Shown: piece after piece, positions 58,238-64,000 of the stretch
How the letters are laid out: the number at the start of each line of letters is the position of its first letter
How positions within the stretch are numbered: position 1 is the first letter of the stretch
DNA from: JAJRQY01 sp965224435
GTDB lineage: Bacteria > Actinomycetota > Acidimicrobiia > Acidimicrobiales > SZUA-35
DNA length: 64,000 bases
Assembly: GCA_965224435.1 (NCBI GenBank)
Contig: OZ245048.1
Span: 2,542,001 to 2,606,000 of the forward strand
Direction: 5' to 3'
Position numbers and translations under genes: made by a program
Notes under the pieces: model-generated
Seen by the model: the letters and a program-made list of their open reading frames with translations, nothing else
The model's database searches: none
Told to the model about the DNA's origin: nothing

Positions 58238-60221
58238 GACCCTCGGCGGCTTTCTCCCATTCGGCCAGCAAGTCCGCAGCCTTCTTCTTGGCCTGTTCGT
58301 GGGTGGCCAGCAGATCCCGCATCGCTGACTTGTCTTCATAGATCTTAGGATCAGCGAGCTGGCTTTCTAGCCCAGCGACCACGTCATCGGCTCGTCCTAC
58401 TTGGCGTTCCAAACGATCAACATTCTTGCGCTGCCCGCGGGTTGATTTCGACTTGTCATTTCGAGCCTCGGCCTCGGCCCGCTTCTCCGCCTTGCGAACA
58501 TCGGACTTGCGAAGATCTGCCTTGCCACCCGACTTAGTGCCAGACTTACTTCCTGACTTGCCATCACGCTTCGACGTGGTCTTGCTCGTTCCACTCGAAC
58601 TCTTGGGGGCCTTCTTCGAACCAGCAGGATTCAAGACTCGTTCTTCGACGTCCAGGTGCTGGGTGACCTTGCCGTCTCGAACTTCAACCAACGCCTCGGC
58701 CACATTTCGCACCAGATAGCGGTCGTGGCTAACCAACAAGATGGTTCCTGGATAGGCCTGCAGCGCGTCTTCCAGCACGTCACAACTCTGGATATCCAGG
58801 TGATTGGTCGGCTCGTCCAAGATCAGGAGATTGACCGGGTTACACATCACCTCGGCCAAGGCCAGGCGGGTTCGCTCACCCCCGGAGAGATCACGGACAT
58901 GTCGGTCAACAGCATCACCAGAGAAGCCGAACGAACCAAGGATCGTTCTCAAGTTGCGGTTGCCGGCTCCGGCTCCGACCTTCTGGCGAAACTCGTGCTC
59001 GACCGTCTTGGACAAGTCCAGCGCATCGACCTGGTGCTGGGCGAAATAGGCGATGTCGACGTTCGAGCCAATCTCAACCGTTCCGACCTCTGGCTTCAGC
59101 TGGCCAAGAACCGCTTTCAGAACAGTCGACTTACCTGCCCCGTTTGGTCCGATCAGAGCCAGCTTCTGGCCCCGTTCAACCACCAGATTGGCCCCAGTAA
59201 CCACGGGAAGGCCATCGTCGTACCCGATGGAAGCGTCCTTGATGTCAATCACGACTCGGCCAGATCGCCGAGGCTCGGGGAAGGCAAACTTGAGCTTAAG
59301 CTCTTCCAACTCTGGTACATGGATGGTGTCCAGCTTGGCCAGAGTCTTGATTCGAGACTGGACCTGGCGGGCCTTGGTTGCTTTGTAACGGAACCGCTCG
59401 ATGAATTGTTCGGCGTGGGCAATCTTGCGAGCCTGGTTAGACGCTGCGGCTTCGGCCATGCGGATGCGTTCTTCTCGCAGCACGACAAATTCAGCAAAGC
59501 CGCCGACGTATTCGACCGCTTCTCTTCGTGCCAGCTCAACCACACGATCAGCAACCGCATCAATGAAGTCACGATCATGGGAGACAAACAAGATAGCTCC
59601 AGGGAAGGCTTGCAGCTGGCCCTCCAACCATTGCACCGAGTCAACATCAAGGTGGTTAGTTGGCTCATCCAAGACCAAGACATCGGGGTTCTGCAGGAGG
59701 AGCCGGGCCAGTGATGCCCGCATTTGCCAGCCACCGGACATGTCAGCCAGTGGCCGGTCCATGTCGACCGCGGTGAAGCCGAGTCCACCAAGAATGCGAC
59801 GGGCCTCCGGTTCGATCAGATAGCCGCCCTCTTGCTCGAACCGGCTCTGAAGATCACCGTAGGCGGACATCACGTTGTCGTGTTCGTCTCCTGTGGTTGT
59901 CCCCATCCGGCCTTCGAGTTCCCGCAGCTCCGCTTCCAGATCCAGGATGTGGGCCGCACCCTTGAGCACTTCTTCGATGACACTGCCCGTCCAGACATCA
60001 AGAATCTCCTGGGGCAGATACCCGACCCGGGATCCCTTCTGCTTGGAGACCGTGCCGCTGTCGTATTCCTGAAGACCAACGATGATCTCGAGCATGGTGG
60101 TCTTGCCCGCGCCGTTGCCTCCAACCAAGGCGATACGCCGGCTGCCAGACAACTGAAAGGTCACCCCTTGGAACAAGAGGCGGGGACCGAATGACTTGGT
60201 AAGACCAGCGACCGAAAGCAC
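58230..60221 (-). CDS. ABC-F family ATPase (Uup/EttA-like)
   Basis: A 663-residue soluble protein with two ABC domains: Walker A GGNGAGKTT and GPNGAGKST; signature MSGGWQMRASLARLL and LSGGERTRLALAEVM; Walker B VLVLDEPTNHLDV and LLILDEPTNHLDI. There are no membrane segments. ABC-F proteins act on the ribosome E site in translation or antibiotic protection. A Lys/Ser-rich linker (KSGSKSGTKSGGKADLRKSD, with a 12-bp repeat period) joins a C-terminal coiled coil (about 600-663), as in Uup, which may bind DNA or ribosome. The function cannot be narrowed further. Confidence 0.92.
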   Translation of the reverse strand: MLSVAGLTKSFGPRLLFQGVTFQLSGSRRIALVGGNGAGKTTMLEIIVGLQEYDSGTVSKQKGSRVGYLPQEILDVWTGSVIEEVLKGAAHILDLEAELRELEGRMGTTTGDEHDNVMSAYGDLQSRFEQEGGYLIEPEARRILGGLGFTAVDMDRPLADMSGGWQMRASLARLLLQNPDVLVLDEPTNHLDVDSVQWLEGQLQAFPGAILFVSHDRDFIDAVADRVVELARREAVEYVGGFAEFVVLREERIRMAEAAASNQARKIAHAEQFIERFRYKATKARQVQSRIKTLAKLDTIHVPELEELKLKFAFPEPRRSGRVVIDIKDASIGYDDGLPVVTGANLVVERGQKLALIGPNGAGKSTVLKAVLGQLKPEVGTVEIGSNVDIAYFAQHQVDALDLSKTVEHEFRQKVGAGAGNRNLRTILGSFGFSGDAVDRHVRDLSGGERTRLALAEVMCNPVNLLILDEPTNHLDIQSCDVLEDALQAYPGTILLVSHDRYLVRNVAEALVEVRDGKVTQHLDVEERVLNPAGSKKAPKSSSGTSKTTSKRDGKSGSKSGTKSGGKADLRKSDVRKAEKRAEAEARNDKSKSTRGQRKNVDRLERQVGRADDVVAGLESQLADPKIYEDKSAMRDLLATHEQAKKKAADLLAEWEKAAEGLD

Positions 60222-60258
60222 CCAAGGATGCTAGCCAGTCAGTTTCGTTATGGGGCCT

Positions 60259-60615
60259 TCAGCTCGGTGGCGACAGCGACTGACTCGGTGAGCTCAGACA
60301 GAGAGTCACCACTCCATGGACCGCCGAGGGCGAGATCAGTCCGAAGTGTCGACTGTCGCTTCCCTCGGATTGGTTGTCACTTTCGAGCCGGACATTGCCG
60401 GTCTCGTCAAATCCCTCAACCCGCTTCAGGATCTGGATGGATTTGTGAGGATGGTCGGCGACAACCAGGTCGCCGATTGCGGCGACCGCTTGGGGATTGA
60501 TCAAGACGAACTCGCCGGGTGTAAGGGTTGGCAACATGCTGGGGCCCTGAACGCGAAAACGCCGCCGACGTCGCAGGAGCCAGGCTCCTCCTTCGCGGGC
60601 GGCGTGTCGTACCAT
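60259..60615 (-). CDS. sodX: Nickel-type superoxide dismutase maturation protease SodX
   Basis: A 118-residue S26 signal-peptidase-like protease with the Ser nucleophile in VQGPSMLPTL and the general base Lys in IQILKRVEG. Such proteases cut the N-terminal leader of SodN so that His1 can ligate nickel. It is 57 bases after sodN on the same strand, the standard sodN-sodX order. The C-terminal tail (SPSQSLSPPS) is unusual and low in complexity. An open frame on the opposite strand is an overlap shadow. Confidence 0.88.
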   Translation of the reverse strand: MVRHAAREGGAWLLRRRRRFRVQGPSMLPTLTPGEFVLINPQAVAAIGDLVVADHPHKSIQILKRVEGFDETGNVRLESDNQSEGSDSRHFGLISPSAVHGVVTLCLSSPSQSLSPPS

Positions 60616-60672
60616 CAGAGTCGCACCATCGGGATGGTTAGATTCAGAATCGCTCGATTTGGACTGCTGGAC

Positions 60673-61131
60673 TCAGGAAGCCGTGTACCAAGGAATGTCT
60701 CGACCCTTGGACTCCCAGAACATGTTGTGAATGTTCTCGATCATGCCCATCAGGGTCTCGGCTGCTTCGACACTCACGGAGGTCTTGCAGGCAGAACCTT
60801 GCTTGGTGGCGTTCCAGAAGATGGTGTGCAGATCAGGGTAGGCCTCAAGGTGCTCGGGCTTGAAGTAGTCGTGCCAGAGGATGCACAGTTCGCGCTTGAC
60901 GTCGTCAGCCTGCTCTTCCTTGATGGCTACATACCGGATGTAGGTGTTGTGGGCGCCATCAGCGGACATGTCGATGGCGAGGATCTTCTTGGTCATGGAC
61001 AGGACGGCTTCGCCAGCAATCCGTGCACTGGCCGGATCGTAGACCCCGCACGGGCCATCGCAATGGGCTTCAGCAACGGGGGCTGGGAACATGCGGTCCA
61101 TGGCGGATAGAAGGCGGTAGCTGATGGTCAT
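60673..61131 (-). CDS. sodN: Nickel superoxide dismutase
   Basis: A 152-residue Ni-SOD precursor. The nickel-hook motif HCDGPCG (HCDxPCG) is at about residues 23-29, and the mature enzyme starts at that His after removal of the leader (ending in VAEA). The start is set at ATG 61131 because GAGGAG lies six bases upstream; a start 17 codons earlier would break that leader pattern. The rest matches the four-helix bundle (SMTKKILAIDMSADGAHNTYIRYVAIKEEQAD). sodX follows. The promoter region is shared with the divergent marR gene. Confidence 0.95.
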   Translation of the reverse strand: MTISYRLLSAMDRMFPAPVAEAHCDGPCGVYDPASARIAGEAVLSMTKKILAIDMSADGAHNTYIRYVAIKEEQADDVKRELCILWHDYFKPEHLEAYPDLHTIFWNATKQGSACKTSVSVEAAETLMGMIENIHNMFWESKGRDIPWYTAS

Positions 61132-61248
61132 GAGTTCGCTCCTCGATAGATCGTCCCAGTCCGGGCAACCAGGTGAAGGCATCGTATCTGCCCGATTCTT
61201 GGCTGGGGAACCCGGCCGGGGAGATTCTCTGGGGTGGACCTCTTTCCT

Positions 61249-61260
61249 GGCAAGGTTGCC
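61249..61260. promoter_or_regulatory. Inverted repeat in the sodN-marR divergent region
   Basis: GGCAAGGTTGCC is a palindrome with a two-base centre (61249-61260), and TTGGCAA recurs at 61273-61279. It lies about 120-150 bases from the sodN start and 80 bases before marR. It could be a site for Nur-like or MarR-type regulators; the match is too short to decide. Confidence 0.3.
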
Positions 61261-61338
61261 GAGTAGGGTCTCTTGGCAATGAGGACGACTAGCGGCAACG
61301 CAACAGTGAGATTTACACTGGCACGGCGGTGGAAGTGA

Positions 61339-61884
61339 ATGGTTGAATCAGCGGCCAGTGAGCTGACTGACCATTTTGAGCAGCGCTCATCTGAAGCAGT
61401 AGCCGAGCTGGGCAGCAATATTGACCAGGACACGTTCTCGGCAGCCTTCAATCTGTTTCGCGTCTCGTCCCGCCTCCTACACGACATGGAGGTCGAGGTC
61501 CACCGACCTCTTGGCTTGTCCATCGCCGGATTTCGGGTGTTGTTCACCGTCTGGGTATTCGGGGAGCTAGAACCTCGCCAGATCGCGGCCTTTTCTGGCG
61601 TCACCCGCGCTGCAGTTTCTGGAGTACTCAATACCTTGGAGCGAAGTGAGCTGATTGACCGCCGTCGCGACCAAGCAGACCGACGCTTGGTGACCGTCCG
61701 ACTCACCCCATCTGGCTCTGATCTTGTGCAAGTCGCGTATCGCAATCAAAACCAGCGAGAAGCCGTGCACTTCGATGCCCTCAGTGCTGGTGAACTGCAA
61801 GCCTTCAGCAAGATCATGCGCAAATTGTTGGCCACTCCCCTCGACACGACGACTGAATCGCCGGAAACATCCGAAGGCGACTAA
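61339..61884 (+). CDS. MarR family transcriptional regulator
   Basis: A 181-residue MarR-type winged-helix repressor: PRQIAAFSGVTRAAVSGVLNTLERSELIDRRRDQADRRLVTVRLTPSG is the recognition helix and wing. The N-terminus is longer by about 30 residues than usual. It lies immediately before the phenylacetate genes, 120 bases from paaK, so it is a good candidate for the repressor of that cluster; in other bacteria that role is played by PaaX or PaaR (TetR), so this would be a different arrangement. The evidence for its function is position only. Confidence 0.88.
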   Translation: MVESAASELTDHFEQRSSEAVAELGSNIDQDTFSAAFNLFRVSSRLLHDMEVEVHRPLGLSIAGFRVLFTVWVFGELEPRQIAAFSGVTRAAVSGVLNTLERSELIDRRRDQADRRLVTVRLTPSGSDLVQVAYRNQNQREAVHFDALSAGELQAFSKIMRKLLATPLDTTTESPETSEGD

Positions 61885-61893
61885 AAATCAAAC

Positions 61894-61954
61894 TCGTTAG
61901 GGGCTTGACGATCTTGCCCATGCGCCCTAGGTTCTCATTCACCCTTCGTTAGGG
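61894..61954 (+). promoter_or_regulatory. Promoter of the paa cluster with flanking direct repeats
   Basis: TTGACG (61905-61910) and TAGGTT (61928-61933) are 17 bases apart, a fair sigma-70-type promoter. Direct repeats TCGTTAGGG at 61894-61902 and 61946-61954 flank the -35 and the likely start site, as would fit a regulator that loops or blocks. The paaK ATG is at 62005. Confidence 0.45.
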
Positions 61955-62004
61955 ATCACCCCCAAGAGTTGCGCAACTCTCGAGCCGCCCAAGATTGGAT
62001 CGCC

Positions 62005-63339
62005 ATGATCGAGCCAGGTTTCCACCAGCCTGACATCGAAACGATGCCTCGTCCCGAGCTGGAGGCACTCCAGTTGGAACGCCTGCGCCACACCGTGAAG
62101 ACTCTGCGGGACAAGGTGCCCTTCATGGCTGAGCGGCTGAAAGATGTGCCCGACCCCGAGTCTCTTGCTGACCTCTCCTCACTTCCACTCTTGAAGAAGG
62201 TCGACTTGCGGGACAACTACCCGTTTGGCCTCTTCGCCGTCGACCGATCCGAGCTGGCCCGCGTCCATGCAAGCTCCGGAACAACCGGCAAACCAACGGT
62301 GGTTGGCTACACCCGGGACGATCTGGACATGTGGGCTGATTGTGTCGCCCGCTGCCTGCGGGGAGCCGGAATCGAGCCGGGCTGGATGCTCCACAATGCC
62401 TACGGCTACGGCCTCTTCACCGGCGGCCTTGGTCTGCACGGTGGCGCCGAAGCAGCAGGCATCAATGTGGTCCCGGTATCTGGTGGCAATACCGAGCGCC
62501 AGCTCATGCTGCTGGACGATTTCGCTCCAGAGGCAATCTGTTGCACTCCTTCCTACGCCCTGGCATTAACCGAACTTCTAGGAGACGAGGCCCGGGACTG
62601 CTCCTTGAGAGTTGGCATCTTGGGGGCCGAAGCGTGGACGTTTGAGATGCGAGCCGCCATTGAACGGGGCCTTGGCATCACCGCCGTCAATATCTATGGC
62701 CTGTCCGAAGTCATAGGCCCCGGTGTTGCCTGTGAGACTGCAGCCAAGAACGGCTTAGTCATCATGGAAGACCATTTCCTTCCCGAGATTGTTCACCCCG
62801 AAACCGGTGAACCCGTTCCCGATGGCGAAGTCGGGGTGCTGGTCCTGACCAGCCTTACCAAGCAGGCCTTCCCGGTACTGCGGTACTGGACCGGCGACCT
62901 GTGTTCCATCACTCGGGAGCCATCACCGTGCGGCCGAACCCACGCCCGCATGTCACCAATTGTGGGGCGGGCCGATGACATGCTGGTCATCCGTGGCGTC
63001 AATGTCTATCCAAGTCAGGTTGAGCACACCCTGCTGAACACCGCTACTGAGTCCGGATATCGAGCAAACCCCCACTTCCAGCTGGTGGTAGACCGCGAAG
63101 GCGCCATGGACACCCTCCATATCCGAGTGGAGCCAGAGCCTGGCGATACAGCCAACTCCGGTACAGGCCTCTCCGATACCGCGAAAACAGATCTAGCCAA
63201 GACAATCCAAGCGGCCATGCGGTCTTCCCTTGGGATTGGCGTCACCGCGAGTGTTGAACCTCTCGGCTCGCTCCCCCGCTCCGAAGGTGGCAAGCTCAGT
63301 CGTACCGTTGATCAGCGACCGAAGGGAACGACTCTGTGA
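62005..63339 (+). CDS. paaK: Phenylacetate-CoA ligase
   Basis: A 444-residue adenylate-forming ligase of the PaaK type: the P-loop SSGTTGKPTVVGYTRDD, GLHGGAEAAGINVVPVSGGNTERQ, ILGAEAWTFEMR, NIYGLSEVIGPGVACE and the C-terminal GRADDMLVIRGVNVYPSQVE. It converts phenylacetate to phenylacetyl-CoA with ATP. I take the start at ATG 62005 (MIEPGFHQPDIETMPRPELE), though a TTG at 61969 is in frame. A short insert of Gly/Thr/Ser residues is found near residue 393. It precedes the paaA gene by 24 bases, which fits a pathway operon. Confidence 0.94.
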   Translation: MIEPGFHQPDIETMPRPELEALQLERLRHTVKTLRDKVPFMAERLKDVPDPESLADLSSLPLLKKVDLRDNYPFGLFAVDRSELARVHASSGTTGKPTVVGYTRDDLDMWADCVARCLRGAGIEPGWMLHNAYGYGLFTGGLGLHGGAEAAGINVVPVSGGNTERQLMLLDDFAPEAICCTPSYALALTELLGDEARDCSLRVGILGAEAWTFEMRAAIERGLGITAVNIYGLSEVIGPGVACETAAKNGLVIMEDHFLPEIVHPETGEPVPDGEVGVLVLTSLTKQAFPVLRYWTGDLCSITREPSPCGRTHARMSPIVGRADDMLVIRGVNVYPSQVEHTLLNTATESGYRANPHFQLVVDREGAMDTLHIRVEPEPGDTANSGTGLSDTAKTDLAKTIQAAMRSSLGIGVTASVEPLGSLPRSEGGKLSRTVDQRPKGTTL

Positions 63340-63363
63340 GGATGCCACTATGAGAACACGCCT

Positions 63364-64000
63364 ATGAGAAAATGGACAGATCTCGACGACTTTCAGACCT
63401 TCATTGACGCTGGTGGCATAGTCGAACCCAACGATGACATGCCCGAGGAGTTCCGAGAAGAAGTCTTCCGGTTCATTGAGTTTCATGCCAACTCCGAACT
63501 CATGGGTGGGCTGACCGAGCGGGACTGGATTCCCAAGGCTCCAGGCCTTCGTCTCAAGCAAATCTTTCTGGCCAAGACCCAGGACGAGATCGGGCATGCT
63601 CACCTGCTCTACATGGTGGCAGCGGACATGGGCATGAAGTCCCGCAACCAGATGATTGAAGAATTGTTCTCTGGCAAGTCACGCTTCCACAATGTGTTCC
63701 ACTACCAAGCAGTGACCTGGGCCGACCAGGTTGCCATTGCCTTCCTGGTCGACGCCGCCGCCTTCGCTAGCCAGCGTGCAGTTTTTGCCGAGTGCACCTA
63801 TGGCCCCTACAAGCGGGTCTTGAAGCGGATCGTGGCCGAAGAAGGGTTCCACCTTCGCCATGGTGAAGACATGTTGATGTCTATGGCTGAGGGCAGCAAC
63901 ATCCAGCATCAGATGTTCCAGGACGCCTTGGAGCGTTGGTGGTGGCCCGCCGTGCAACTCTTTGGCCCCGATTCGGATCCCAATGATCCACTGCTCAAGT
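63364..64000 (+). CDS. paaA: Phenylacetyl-CoA epoxidase subunit PaaA, 3' end outside window
   Basis: The first 212 residues of a PaaA, the di-iron catalytic subunit that epoxidises the ring of phenylacetyl-CoA. Iron-ligand and family motifs are visible: FHANSELMGGLTERDWIPKAPGLRLKQIFLAKTQDEIGHAHLLY, VAEEGFHLRHGEDML. The gene runs out of the window. The start is ATG 63364; an earlier ATG at 63350, from a 14-bp duplication of CTATGAGAA, runs into a stop after five codons. The remaining paaBCDE genes are expected beyond the window. Confidence 0.94.
   Translation, partial: MRKWTDLDDFQTFIDAGGIVEPNDDMPEEFREEVFRFIEFHANSELMGGLTERDWIPKAPGLRLKQIFLAKTQDEIGHAHLLYMVAADMGMKSRNQMIEELFSGKSRFHNVFHYQAVTWADQVAIAFLVDAAAFASQRAVFAECTYGPYKRVLKRIVAEEGFHLRHGEDMLMSMAEGSNIQHQMFQDALERWWWPAVQLFGPDSDPNDPLLK

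Noticed and set aside
58656..59714. 352-residue open frame opposite the ABC-F gene
   Set aside because: The opposite strand encodes a clear ABC-F protein; the frame has no family features.
60316..61110. 264-residue open frame opposite sodX and sodN
   Set aside because: Both genes on the minus strand are certain; the plus frame is a shadow.
1..64000. tRNA or rRNA genes
   Set aside because: No cloverleaf with a T-arm motif or rRNA-like conserved sequence was noticed in the gaps; a tRNAscan run would be decisive.

Overview
The window is chromosomal DNA of a moderately GC-rich actinobacterium. A member of the class Acidimicrobiia is the best guess, from gene content only: a mycothiol-dependent nitroreductase homologue, F420-type luciferase-like oxidoreductases, a SUF-only Fe-S system with SufU and a Rieske ferredoxin, nickel superoxide dismutase, a trehalose-phosphatase/GH15 fusion, malonyl-CoA decarboxylase and an LPXTG-type surface protein. 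Genes are packed on both strands, with many ATGA/TGATG/TAGTG overlaps and convergent pairs that share a CTAG stop. I saw no transposase, prophage, CRISPR array, tRNA or rRNA.

Layout. 1-2 kb: the end of a ferritin-like di-iron oxygenase gene and its 2Fe-2S/FAD/NAD reductase. 2-5.3 kb: an MFS exporter, a serine hydrolase and a membrane protein. 5.4-17.6 kb: a dispersed SUF system, with sufC2-sufS-sufU on the plus strand and sufD-Rieske-sufC and sufB on the minus strand. Among these lie a lipoprotein, an unusually structured intergenic region, a purine nucleoside phosphorylase, a VWA lipoprotein and an MT0933-type small protein. A similar motif precedes all three suf units. 17.6-20.9 kb: gamma-carbonic anhydrase, M50 protease, flavin reductase and an MBL hydrolase. 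20.9-23.1 kb: a thioredoxin-fused partner protein followed by a UGSC-family selenoprotein. 23.2-29.8 kb: MaoC dehydratase, acyl-CoA dehydrogenase, malonyl-CoA decarboxylase, a Crp/Fnr regulator and hypothetical genes. 29.8-40 kb: two SWIM/SNF2 helicase pairs in mirror-image order around a small GNAT-like gene and a second selenoprotein, a UxxC nitroreductase/DsbA-fold protein. 40-55 kb: hydrolase, methyltransferase, surface protein, fumarase, diguanylate cyclase, peptidases, acyl-CoA synthetase, P450 and two LLM oxidoreductases. 55.6-64 kb: trehalose-phosphatase/GH15, ABC-F, sodX-sodN, and the start of a phenylacetate catabolic cluster (marR, paaK, paaA).

The most notable results are two selenocysteine genes that a standard gene caller would split or truncate, each with a bacterial SECIS-like hairpin directly after the in-frame UGA. 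A second recurring theme is short tandem duplications, often of 14-17 bp, that lie across stop codons (at least eight genes) and sometimes across start codons. These include a nine-unit 15-bp array, a stop repeated three times in frame, and a C-terminus duplicated in frame.

The genes suggest an aerobic heterotroph with strong thiol/selenol redox chemistry, Ni-dependent superoxide defence, fatty-acid-type CoA metabolism and aromatic degradation through phenylacetyl-CoA epoxidation.
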